Below, one piece after another: positions 7,513 to 14,870 of a DNA stretch of 17,461 bases. Position numbers and translations under genes: made by a program. Source of the DNA: Bacillota bacterium (lineage in GTDB: Bacteria; Bacillota; Clostridia; Lachnospirales; CAG-274). Numbering within the stretch: position 1 is the stretch's first letter; every line of letters starts with the position of its first letter. The notes under the pieces are model-generated. The model ran no database searches. It saw only the letters and a list, made by a program, of their open reading frames with translations, and was not told the origin of the DNA. The stretch lies in assembly GCA_017627115.1 (NCBI GenBank), contig JAGAHK010000095.1, positions 1 to 17,461 on the forward strand, in the 5' to 3' direction.

Positions 7513-9975
7513 TTATTTATTCAAAAGTTCTTTTTCGATGTATTCATAAAGCAGGGAGCAGGTCTCGGCGCGCGTTATCGTGCGCTTTGGTTCAAACCTG
7601 CCGTTTGAGCCGTTTATTATGCCTTTTTCGGCAAAATATGCGGCGGCGGTATGGGCGTAGGCGGAAATATCGTTATCGTCCGAAAAATCCGTTTTGTCAT
7701 ATATGGGCTTTCCGTCCGTGAGCCTGTACAGTATTGCTGCCGCATCCTGCCTTGTTATCGGGGCGGAAGGCGCAAAATGTGTTTGGTCGATTCCGTATAC
7801 CGTTTTGTTTTCCGCTGCCCAGGTTATTGCTTCATAATACCACTGAGTTTTTACTACATCTTCAAAGGGACAGTTTTTGCCCTCGCCGCCGAATATCCTG
7901 TGCAGCATTGTCACAAATTCGGCGCGCGTTACACTGTCATCGGGGCAGAAAAGTCCGTTTTGCCTGCCGTTTACAATGCCCGATGCGTGCAGACATTCAA
8001 CGGGGTAAAAATACCATACGCCCGTCTCGACATCTTTGAAATAATTATCAAAAACGGTCGTTTCCTCCGTGTATTCGGCGGCTGCCGTGGTCTGTGCGCT
8101 CTGTGCACTCTGCGTAGTGGTCTCGGTCGCTATCTCGTTTGAGGAGTCCGAGCGCATATCGGTCTTTGTGTAATCGTCCGAGTACAGCAGAATAAGCGTG
8201 TCGCCGTCATCAAGAGTACATCCGCGCATGGCGGTCTGCACAAATACGCCGTTTTTGGTATACATCCAGCCGCTGTTTATGCCGTTGTCGAATTCCGCAA
8301 GCTTTACACCGTCGGGCGAGGTTATCTCCGAGATATAGCCGTTTTGGTGTATCACATATTTAAAGTCGTTTTTTTCAAGGGCATCAAGCACAAGATCTTC
8401 GGCCGAACTGCCTTTTTTTATTTTATAGGTATTGTTTTTGAGCCATACCGTGCTTGCGGTGTGTGCATCTGCACCGTGGGGCGTATCGCCTATTATCTCA
8501 AAGGAGACATTTATATATTCCGCCGCATACGAACCTCCGCCGCCTCCCGAATGTGAGGATGAATGTGACGGCGTTTGTGAAGCTGTTTCGGAAGCGGTTT
8601 CGGAAGCTGTTTGTGAAGCTGTTTGTGAAGTTGTTTCGGAAGCGGTTTCCGAAATCATTTCCGTTGTTATTTCCGAAATTGTTTCCGCAGGGTCATCGGG
8701 TGTTTTGTCGGGCGAAAAAGCTATTATCCACCCCGAATCGTTCTGATAGTACAAAACCCCGTCCCGGTCGATATTTATGCGGTTTATGCAGTACTGTCCG
8801 TATTCCTCGGACGGCGTGAAAAACTCGGTCAGCTCAAAGCCGTTTTTGCTGTCTTTCAGGCGCATTGCCTTGCCCGGGGTGTAATTGCAGGTGAAATAGG
8901 CATATACCGCACCCTCGCTTGCAAAAACCAAAGGCCGTGCCTGCACATTGCCCAAAACATCGAATTTTGCAAGCCTTTCAAGCGAAAAGGCATCAAAAAC
9001 ACAGAAACTGCCGTTTGTGTAGCCGCCGTCCGAACCGCCGACATAGACCCTGCCGCCGATCATAACGGGCTCGCAGGAGGAGTCTGCGCAGAAAGCCGTG
9101 CTTACGGCATTGCCGAAACCGTTTTCGGTAACTTCCGCGCGCCACAGTCTGCCGTCCTTTGTGGTAAAATATGCGTTTTTGCCGTCAATGCTTACGGTCG
9201 AACGCATATTTGCACCTGTTTGCAGGCTGTCCTTTATCCTGCCGCTTGCTTTGTCGGCAAGGTAGACCGTGCCGTCCTCGCTGCCGAATATTATATTTTC
9301 GCCGCAGAACGCCGCACCCGTGCCGTAAAAGCCTATGCTTGAAACACCGCTTTCGCTTGGTGCAAACTGCCATACAAAGGGCTTGACCTCGTATTCGTTT
9401 GAAGGGTCCGCGTCAAGGGTGTCAAGGCAGTAATAACTGCCCGTGCCGTAGTTTTTGTTCATCACGACCGTGCCTGCATATATATGCCCGTTATCGCAGC
9501 TTATAGGCGAAAGCCCCTGACCGTAGTCGCCGCTTACGGGTGTTTCGCTTATCCACAGCGATTTCAGGGTATCGGCGGAAAAAGCCTGCACAATGCCGTT
9601 TTTAAGCTGCACAAAAAGCGTGCCGTTTTCCTGCGCCATATAATAGGTATAGCCTATCGTGCCGTAAAGGTTCGCCGTGTTCACGGTTTTGCCCGTAAAA
9701 CGGTCTATCTTGTAGATTTTTCTGTCCGCTGCGGTGTAGATATGGTTTTTGTACACAACACAGCTGCAAAAGCCGCTCATTATGCTTTTTTTTATTTTGT
9801 TTGTCCATTTTATTGCCGCATTTTCACCCGTGTCTGCAAAAAAGCCCCCCGAAGAGACTGTTGCATCGTTTGCATAGACTGTCGCTTCGGCGGGGTCATT
9901 CTGCGCAGCTGCCGTTATGTTTAAAAGTATGGTGAAAATAAGCAGCAGTGCGATCTTTTTATTCATATTGGTCAT
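7513..9975 (-). CDS. SLH-anchored PQQ-like propeller protein with DUF4430 domain
   Basis: An 820-residue exported protein, second gene of the cobalamin-riboswitch unit. Signal peptide ~1-25. Residues ~55-422 form a PQQ-type beta-propeller with repeats such as DGTVYLADKASG and DGRLWRAEV. A Ser/Thr/Glu linker (~425-482) is built from SETAS/SQTAS repeats and ends in a Gly run. A DUF4430 transcobalamin-like domain lies at ~487-602 (SGWMYTKNG, then DDGDTLILLYSDDY). After a second linker come three SLH domains (~646-813) with SVTRAEF, PITRQDA and TITRAET motifs, which in this family bind the pyruvylated wall polymer. ATG 9975 is only 2 nt past the upstream gene's TAA, suggesting translational coupling; ATG 9966 is an alternative, and neither has a strong binding site of its own. 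The likely role is surface binding of cobalamin or a corrinoid complex, inferred from the domain and riboswitch. The propeller ligand is unknown. Confidence 0.85.
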   Translation of the reverse strand: MTNMNKKIALLLIFTILLNITAAAQNDPAEATVYANDATVSSGGFFADTGENAAIKWTNKIKKSIMSGFCSCVVYKNHIYTAADRKIYKIDRFTGKTVNTANLYGTIGYTYYMAQENGTLFVQLKNGIVQAFSADTLKSLWISETPVSGDYGQGLSPISCDNGHIYAGTVVMNKNYGTGSYYCLDTLDADPSNEYEVKPFVWQFAPSESGVSSIGFYGTGAAFCGENIIFGSEDGTVYLADKASGRIKDSLQTGANMRSTVSIDGKNAYFTTKDGRLWRAEVTENGFGNAVSTAFCADSSCEPVMIGGRVYVGGSDGGYTNGSFCVFDAFSLERLAKFDVLGNVQARPLVFASEGAVYAYFTCNYTPGKAMRLKDSKNGFELTEFFTPSEEYGQYCINRINIDRDGVLYYQNDSGWIIAFSPDKTPDDPAETISEITTEMISETASETTSQTASQTASETASETASQTPSHSSSHSGGGGGSYAAEYINVSFEIIGDTPHGADAHTASTVWLKNNTYKIKKGSSAEDLVLDALEKNDFKYVIHQNGYISEITSPDGVKLAEFDNGINSGWMYTKNGVFVQTAMRGCTLDDGDTLILLYSDDYTKTDMRSDSSNEIATETTTQSAQSAQTTAAAEYTEETTVFDNYFKDVETGVWYFYPVECLHASGIVNGRQNGLFCPDDSVTRAEFVTMLHRIFGGEGKNCPFEDVVKTQWYYEAITWAAENKTVYGIDQTHFAPSAPITRQDAAAILYRLTDGKPIYDKTDFSDDNDISAYAHTAAAYFAEKGIINGSNGRFEPKRTITRAETCSLLYEYIEKELLNK
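8566..8652 (-). repeat. 15-nt tandem coding repeats in the linker
   Basis: On the minus strand, degenerate 15-nt units encode SETAS, SQTAS and variants (residues ~442-470 of the SLH protein). They form a flexible, potentially O-glycosylated spacer between propeller and DUF4430. Repeat number could vary by slippage without changing frame. Confidence 0.75.
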
Positions 9976-9977
9976 TC

Positions 9978-11420
9978 TTACGCTTCACAGGGGAGAGGGA
10001 AGGTGCTTACAAGTACTTTCTGCATAACAAAGGCTGCATCCTCCGCATCCACACTGCCGTTTTGGTTGATGTCGATATATGCTGTATCATCGGCAGGTGC
10101 GGGGAAAGTGCTTACAAGCGCTTTCTGGAGTATGTTTGCGGCATCGTCGGCAAGGACCTTGCCGTCAAGGTTATAATCACCGTAAAGCGGTTTTTCTGTT
10201 GGCTCAAGCTCAACATCTATGGTTATATCGTCATTTGTTACCTCAAAGTTGTCCGCTGCCGTAAAATAGCCGTCAAGCTCCGCAGTATACAGATAATTGC
10301 CCGGTAAAAGCGAATAGCCGCCCCAGGGGTTTTCCGCGATCTCTTCGCCCGTGCCCGCATTGGCAACAGTGACTTTTGCGCTCGGAGTTGTGTTTATGGT
10401 TACGGTATAGCCGTAGAATTCGCGGTAGTCGTCATAGTAGTGGAAAACTATCTCGTCGCCTGCCTGTACCTTGTAATCACGCAGCGCAACGGAGGGTGAC
10501 TCGCCGTTTACGGTATATATCCAGCCGCTTTTGTCGCCGTTTGTAAATTCGCCTACGGTCTCGCCGCCTGCTGTTTTAACTGCGGAGATATAGCCGTACT
10601 GTTCATTGTAAACGATCTCGCCGCCAATGGATTTTATAAGCTCTGTTACATATTTTTCGGCTGTGCCGCCGTCTTCGGGTGTGAATTCGCTGCCTGCCCA
10701 GAGAGTGTATGCGCTGTGTGCGCCCGCTTCGTGTACGTTATCGCCGTATATCTTTGCGGTAACTACATCCGTTTTTTTCTCCAATACCGCATTTATGACA
10801 GCATCGTCATCAACTATCTCAAAGCTGCCCTCGAGAGTTTTGTAGCCGAGTTTTTTTACGGTATATGTATACTTGCCTTTCGGGAGGGAATAACCCCAGC
10901 CATAGTCAATTATTTCATTGCCCGTGCCGTCAAATATCTTAACTTCCGCATCATCGGGGGTCACGCTGATTTTTGCGCCGTAGCCGTAGATGTCGCGGTA
11001 ATCGTCAATATAATATACCTCGACCGCATCGTTGTCCGCAAGCTGGTAATCGGCAAGACCCACAGAGGGAGCAGTGCCGTTTACATTGTACATCCAGCCG
11101 CCGTAGCCGACATTGCTCTTGCCCGGAAGAGTGATGCCCTTATCGGAAGTGATGGAGTAAAGGTAGTTTGAGTCGTCATAGTAAACATAGCTTAAACCGC
11201 CTTTTTCAAGTGCGTTAAAAAGTGCGTCTTTTGCCGTCATACCGTTGGTAAAATCGCAGTCTGTTTCAAGCCATGTCTCGTATGCCGTGTGCTGTTTGGG
11301 CTCGTGATCGCTGTCGCCCGTTATCTTTACGCTTACCGCCGCAAATACGCTTGTTGACATCATAAAGGCCGTTATAACGCCCAAAGTGCCCGCAAGCAGC
11401 TTTTTGTTGAATTTTTTCAT
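9978..11420 (-). CDS. Cobalamin-riboswitch-controlled double DUF4430 protein with dockerin
   Basis: A 480-residue exported protein. Signal peptide 1-28 (ends STSVFA). DUF4430 copy 1 at ~29-145 (GGWMYNVNG at 107-115, then ADNDAVEVYYIDDY), a PEGA-like beta domain at ~148-215, DUF4430 copy 2 at ~219-335 (SGWIYTVNG, then AGDEIVFHYYDDY), a second PEGA-like domain at ~337-406, and a dockerin at ~412-476 (DYNLDGKVLADDA and DINQNGSVDAEDA, each followed by QKALVSTF or QKVLVSTF). DUF4430 (PF14478) is described as transcobalamin-like. With the cobalamin riboswitch directly upstream, a role in binding extracellular B12 or another corrinoid is likely but not shown. The dockerin implies attachment to a cohesin protein. 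The start is ATG 11420, placed by AAGGAGG 7 nt upstream; a TTG directly before it is rejected. The protein looks like an internal duplication of a DUF4430-PEGA unit. Confidence 0.88.
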   Translation of the reverse strand: MKKFNKKLLAGTLGVITAFMMSTSVFAAVSVKITGDSDHEPKQHTAYETWLETDCDFTNGMTAKDALFNALEKGGLSYVYYDDSNYLYSITSDKGITLPGKSNVGYGGWMYNVNGTAPSVGLADYQLADNDAVEVYYIDDYRDIYGYGAKISVTPDDAEVKIFDGTGNEIIDYGWGYSLPKGKYTYTVKKLGYKTLEGSFEIVDDDAVINAVLEKKTDVVTAKIYGDNVHEAGAHSAYTLWAGSEFTPEDGGTAEKYVTELIKSIGGEIVYNEQYGYISAVKTAGGETVGEFTNGDKSGWIYTVNGESPSVALRDYKVQAGDEIVFHYYDDYREFYGYTVTINTTPSAKVTVANAGTGEEIAENPWGGYSLLPGNYLYTAELDGYFTAADNFEVTNDDITIDVELEPTEKPLYGDYNLDGKVLADDAANILQKALVSTFPAPADDTAYIDINQNGSVDAEDAAFVMQKVLVSTFPLPCEA

Positions 11421-11427
11421 CAAAATT

Positions 11428-11434
11428 CCTCCTT
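11428..11434 (-). promoter_or_regulatory. Ribosome binding site AAGGAGG
   Basis: Consensus AAGGAGG on the minus strand, 7 nt before ATG 11420. It fixes that start. It lies far below the riboswitch aptamer and is not visibly paired with it. Confidence 0.85.
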
Positions 11435-11485
11435 ATTGTTTTTTGCATTTTAACTGCTTTGCACGCTCCCGTCCAAGCGCGCATC

Positions 11486-11543
11486 CGAAAACGCGGTATA
11501 AAAATATCAAAATATTTTCCGACCGCTGTTTTTATACTTTTCG
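11486..11543 (-). promoter_or_regulatory. Riboswitch expression platform: anti-P1 versus terminator-like hairpin
   Basis: Read on the minus strand. The 3' strand of P1 and the following bases (CGAAAA-GTATAAAAA, 11543-11529) can instead pair with TTTTTATAC (11504-11496) and TTTTCG (11491-11486), a 15-bp stem with a 4-nt bulge. A competing hairpin at 11526-11493 has GCGGT/ACCGC and AAAATA/TATTTT stems and is followed by GTTTTC. The two share bases 11496-11497, so they exclude one another. With P1 closed by ligand, the second hairpin is free to form. A transcription-terminating OFF switch is inferred; the short T tract makes this uncertain. Confidence 0.5.
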
Positions 11544-11728
11544 CGGCAGGTCTTCTGACTTGCGGTTCGACCTCGGCGGCGCCTTCTCACAATGCAAAAA
11601 CAAAGTCGGTAAGCAAATTGTTTTCGCTTCGCAATGGTATATGCCGCTTTGTAGCCGCTTACAGCAGGGACGGGGCTGTATCGGTCTTTCACCGATTTCC
11701 CTTTTCACGTTTGCCGCACCGCGAAAAA
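11537..11728 (-). promoter_or_regulatory. Cobalamin (B12) riboswitch aptamer
   Basis: On the minus strand the hallmark elements appear in order: GGGAA, a GGTGAAAGACC hairpin, CAGCCCC followed by CTGCTGTAAGCGG, then GAGAAGGC, and finally the B12 box CAAGTCAGAAGACCTGCC (11562-11545). The outer P1 stem is perfect over 10 bp including one wobble: TTTTTCGCGG (11728-11719) with CCGCGAAAAG (11546-11537). The family binds cobalamins and usually represses when bound. It controls the two genes reading down to 7513. Confidence 0.93.
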
Positions 11729-11740
11729 CAGTATAACAAA

Positions 11741-11769
11741 ATTTTAATGTTTTTTTGCTGAAATGTCAA
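11741..11769 (-). promoter_or_regulatory. Promoter of the cobalamin-controlled unit
   Basis: On the minus strand TTGACA (11769-11764) and TAAAAT (11746-11741) are separated by exactly 17 bp, a near-consensus housekeeping promoter. Transcription would start near 11734, a few bases before the riboswitch P1 stem. Confidence 0.8.
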
Positions 11770-11808
11770 TAAAAAAATCGTTTTGGGGGTGCTTTTTTGT
11801 TTATGCTC

Positions 11809-11960
11809 GTTGTCGCGCAGCGACAACATCGCCGGAGAAAAGCAGGCTTTTCTCCGGAAATGCAGTCACACTGCGCGCCGCCTGCGGCGTCACTTGGTGC
11901 CTGTAAGGAAGAAAAAACAAGTTTTTTCTCCTCGGCGAAAACGCGGTTTCCGCCTGCGGA
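11809..11960. repeat. Cluster of tandem perfect hairpins, non-coding
   Basis: Successive inverted repeats: GTTGTCG-CGCAG-CGACAAC (11809-11827), CCGGAGAAAAG-CAGG-CTTTTCTCCGG (11832-11857), CGCCG-CCTG-CGGCG (11876-11889), GAAAAAAC-AA-GTTTTTTC (11911-11928), and CCG-CCTG-CGG (11951-11960). None has a proper terminator T run. The open reading frame across it looks spurious (Arg/Lys-rich, no family resemblance). It could be a structured RNA, a repeat relic or an extragenic palindrome cluster. Confidence 0.6.
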
Positions 11961-12003
11961 TTAAAGTCTGCGACACTTTGAGTTACTTTAAAAAAGAAAA
12001 GAC

Positions 12004-12194
12004 GTTGCATTAGTCTTGCCTCCCCTTTAGCGTAAGCGGTTAGGGGAGGGGGACCGCGCGCAGCGTGGTGGAGGGGTTTATTTGCAGCAACTTTAGTGTT
12101 GTATAACGGTGAGCATCAACAATCGTAAACCCCTCAGTCAGCCTGCGGCTGCCAGCTCCCCTGATCGCTGCGCTAAAGGGGAGCCAAGACTAAT
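12004..12194. mobile_element. MITE-like element, copy 2 (191 bp)
   Basis: The left end (12004-12025, starting GTTGCATTAGTCTTG) is identical to that of the copy at 1568. The right end GGGGAGCCAAGACTAAT (12178-12194) is complementary to most of it, but the last bases of the inverted repeat are missing. The left unit, the ~50-nt middle and the right unit are all homologous to copy 1, which carries an extra hairpin segment in its right half. It lies between the hairpin cluster and the purC promoter. Confidence 0.65.
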
Positions 12195-12269
12195 TTCTTT
12201 TTATTCACACCCCTAAAACATATATACAAGAAAAATTGATCGGGAAACAGAAATAAATTTAAAAAACAA

Positions 12270-12298
12270 TTGCTTATTATGGCAAAATTTGATATAGT
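12270..12298 (+). promoter_or_regulatory. purC promoter
   Basis: TTGCTT (12270-12275), a 17-bp spacer, then TATAGT (12293-12298) preceded by TGa, an extended -10. The leader is ~50 nt, AT-rich, and holds no recognisable purine riboswitch. A GAGGT ribosome binding site lies at 12344-12348. Confidence 0.65.
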
Positions 12299-12356
12299 TA
12301 TTATATATGTAGTTTTTTACAAAACAAAAATTTTAATAAAAGCGAGGTAATAAATC

Positions 12357-13079
12357 ATGGCAGAAAAAAAGGAACTTCTTTACGAGGGCAAGGCAAAAAA
12401 GGTATACGCAACAGACGACCCCAATCTTTGCATTTTTGAGTACAAGGATGACGCTACGGCTTTCAACGGCATCAAAAAAGGCTCATTTGAGGGCAAGGGC
12501 GAGATAAACAACCAGATGGCAAACTTTATCTTCCGTCTGCTTGAAAAAAAGGGCATCAAGACACATATGGTAGAGGAACTTTCAAAGCGCGAAACGCTTG
12601 TTAAGAAAGTTGACATCATCCCCCTTGAAGTTATTGTAAGAAATATCGCAGCAGGCAGCTTTTCAAAGCGTTACGGCGTTGAGGAGGGCACACCTTTCAA
12701 GGAACCTACACTTGAATTCAGCTACAAAAACGACGAACTCGGCGACCCCCTTATCAACGACTACCACGCACTTGCGCTTGGCATTGCAACAAGAGAAGAT
12801 ATAAAAACTATCGCAAATATCGCATTTTCCGTTAACGATGCGCTTAAAGAGATATTCAAAAACATCGGTATCAAGCTTGTTGACTTCAAGATAGAAGTGG
12901 GCAGAACGGCAGAGGGCGAAATTGTGCTTGCAGACGAAATAAGCCCCGATACCTGCCGCCTTTGGGATGCGGAAACAAACAAAAAGCTCGATAAAGATCA
13001 ATTCCGCCGCGATCTCGGCGAATTTGCGGAGGTTTACCACGAAGTTTGGGCAAGGTTGAATGATTATTATAAGAAATAA
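12357..13079 (+). CDS. purC: Phosphoribosylaminoimidazole-succinocarboxamide synthase (PurC)
   Basis: A 240-residue cytoplasmic SAICAR synthetase. It ligates CAIR and L-aspartate with ATP hydrolysis to give SAICAR in de novo purine synthesis. The N-terminal [11 protein letters not shown] strand, the first signature [14 protein letters not shown] and the second signature LVDFKIEVG are all present, as is the [12 protein letters not shown] segment of the active site. The length is typical for bacterial single-domain PurC. ATG 12357 has GAGGT 8 nt upstream. It is separate from other pur genes here. No terminator is seen in the 32 bp before the next gene, so transcription may continue into the exported-protein cluster. 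Confidence 0.97.
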   Translation: MAEKKELLYEGKAKKVYATDDPNLCIFEYKDDATAFNGIKKGSFEGKGEINNQMANFIFRLLEKKGIKTHMVEELSKRETLVKKVDIIPLEVIVRNIAAGSFSKRYGVEEGTPFKEPTLEFSYKNDELGDPLINDYHALALGIATREDIKTIANIAFSVNDALKEIFKNIGIKLVDFKIEVGRTAEGEIVLADEISPDTCRLWDAETNKKLDKDQFRRDLGEFAEVYHEVWARLNDYYKK

Positions 13080-13111
13080 TCTGCTTATTCTGATTTTCAA
13101 AGGGTGATTTG

Positions 13112-14866
13112 ATGAAATTCAAAAAACTTTTGCTTACATTGCTTATCAGCACTTTATTTTCCGTCTCGGTCTATGCCGAAGAGACTCCTGTCGGTATGCC
13201 CGACAACGAGCCGAAATATGTCTTCAAAACCCTCGAACGCCGTCCTGTCGGTGACAAAGGACATTATTATGTCAAATACTTGAGATATACCAAAGACAAT
13301 GCCGAGTGCGGACAAGGATATATTGTCGAAGACGGAAGCGGCAAAGACCTGTATACACTGATATGCACTCCGGGCGAGGGTAATTCGTTGTGGGTGATAA
13401 ATGACAAAGCCGAGATTTACGGCATACGCTATGACGGCGATATAAACCACAATTACGACGACGCTTACGCTTTTATGAATGATGACCTCAAAACATTCGG
13501 AGATATCAACTGCGAATTTTCGAGCAATTATCCCACTTGTGTAGATTTCGGGGATTTTTGCCTGCCTTTGGCAACTTCAAAAGACCCGATGAAAGACGGT
13601 GTATTCTATGACCCCGACGGAAACATTATCAATGATATAGGCGCATATCTCAAAGAACACGGTAAAAAGCTGTCCGACGGCAAATATTACAACAAAAGAG
13701 CCAACAACAGAGGCGCACGCGATATACGCACTTTGGGCGAGACCCCAAACCCGAAAGATTTTGTCTTTTCAGAGCGTAATTACCGCGCCGTAGTCGGCAG
13801 CGGCACGGGCGAAACATGGGTGGAAGACAAAGACGGCACAGACCTTACCGACATTATAGACGGCGAGATCTCCGTCCTGCATTACGGCTGTGATGTGTAT
13901 ATAATAAATTATCCAAACGGCGAAACGGAACTTATGACAGCCGATTTTGAGCCGTTCGGCAGAGGTGTGTTTGACGTAAATGTGCTTGATTTTGACGGTA
14001 CATACCTTATTGCCGAAAGCAAAAGCGGCGCTTCGCCCTATGATGCGGAAAGTACCGTATATTATGACTCGATGGGAGCGCCTGTTCCTGCTGACAAGAT
14101 AAAGGAAATAACGGGAAAAGACCTTGAAGACGGCGTTGTTTCCGTAGATACCGAGCCTGTACTCGACCCGCGTGGGCGCACGGAGCATTACACGAAATTT
14201 ATCCCCGAAGAACAGAGATTTATTTTTAATGAAAAGCAGTACCCGCGCAGAAAAATAGACGGTTCGGAGCTTTATATAGCAGGCGACCGCAAGGATAAAG
14301 ATGTCGGTGAGTGGCTTGAAAAAGAGGACGGCACGGACGTTTCTCTTGCAACTGCGGCAATAGACTGTGTATGCGGTGAGCATAATGTTTTCCGCGTGCT
14401 GACAGAGGTTGACGGCGAATATTTCTACAGCGGCTATCAAGACGGTATAGTCTGGTTCGGGCGCAGGGGAAAATACTTCTACTGCCTACACTGCGGTGAT
14501 GTGCATATTCTTGCAAGCAGTACGGAGGATGTTTCGCCTTTTGATACGGAACACGTTTCGTATTTTATGACCGATGATACCGATAAAAAAATAGACGATA
14601 TAAACGCATATTTAGCCAAACAGGGATTAAAACTCACGGACTTTACCGCAGTTTCCGAAACAGAAACGCATGATGCGCCCATAACGGGCGAAAATCCCGC
14701 GCTGAACAAGGAAGAAAGCACCAATAACAATTCTCTTGAAGTATTCTCTCCGCCCGAGCATATTTTCACCAAACCCCAACTTATAGGCATGGGCGCATGT
14801 GGTGTGATTCTGGCGGGAGTGTTTGTAAAAAACGTGATCAAGGAAATAAAAAAAGGGTTAAAATAA
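13112..14866 (+). CDS. Exported membrane-anchored protein with three copies of an unknown module
   Basis: A 584-residue protein of no family I recognise. Signal peptide 1-22 (LLISTLFSVSVYA), three related beta-rich modules at ~37-195, ~218-345 and ~368-513, a polar linker, and one C-terminal membrane segment (~556-573) with a Lys-rich tail, giving an outside-facing anchored protein. Each module starts with an R/Y..VG...Y/W segment leading to a WVEDKDGTDL or WLEKEDGTDV type motif. Copies 1 and 3 end with an IxDIxAYLxxxGxKLxD motif, and copy 2 has a diverged version. Copy 3 has CVC (419-421) and CLHC (458-461), a possible disulfide or metal cluster. ATG 13112 is chosen over TTG 13109 because AAAGGGTG precedes it. 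It lies 32 bp after purC and 4 bp before its paralogue. The role is unknown; surface recognition or envelope sensing is conjecture. Confidence 0.8.
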   Translation: MKFKKLLLTLLISTLFSVSVYAEETPVGMPDNEPKYVFKTLERRPVGDKGHYYVKYLRYTKDNAECGQGYIVEDGSGKDLYTLICTPGEGNSLWVINDKAEIYGIRYDGDINHNYDDAYAFMNDDLKTFGDINCEFSSNYPTCVDFGDFCLPLATSKDPMKDGVFYDPDGNIINDIGAYLKEHGKKLSDGKYYNKRANNRGARDIRTLGETPNPKDFVFSERNYRAVVGSGTGETWVEDKDGTDLTDIIDGEISVLHYGCDVYIINYPNGETELMTADFEPFGRGVFDVNVLDFDGTYLIAESKSGASPYDAESTVYYDSMGAPVPADKIKEITGKDLEDGVVSVDTEPVLDPRGRTEHYTKFIPEEQRFIFNEKQYPRRKIDGSELYIAGDRKDKDVGEWLEKEDGTDVSLATAAIDCVCGEHNVFRVLTEVDGEYFYSGYQDGIVWFGRRGKYFYCLHCGDVHILASSTEDVSPFDTEHVSYFMTDDTDKKIDDINAYLAKQGLKLTDFTAVSETETHDAPITGENPALNKEESTNNNSLEVFSPPEHIFTKPQLIGMGACGVILAGVFVKNVIKEIKKGLK

Positions 14867-14870
14867 TCTT

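Noticed and set aside
8566-8652. CRISPR-like direct repeats
   Set aside because: The repeats are contiguous 15-nt coding units in frame with a Ser/Thr linker; there are no unique spacers or cas genes.
11459-11761. Plus-strand open frames across the riboswitch region
   Set aside because: The sequence is explained by the minus-strand cobalamin riboswitch and promoter.
11783-12013. Possible 76-residue basic protein across the hairpin cluster
   Set aside because: It is made of hairpin repeats, has no ribosome binding site, and its Arg/Lys-rich sequence has no family resemblance.
12299-12356. Purine riboswitch upstream of purC
   Set aside because: The leader is only ~50 nt and lacks the paired-loop core of the aptamer; the AT-rich similarity is superficial.
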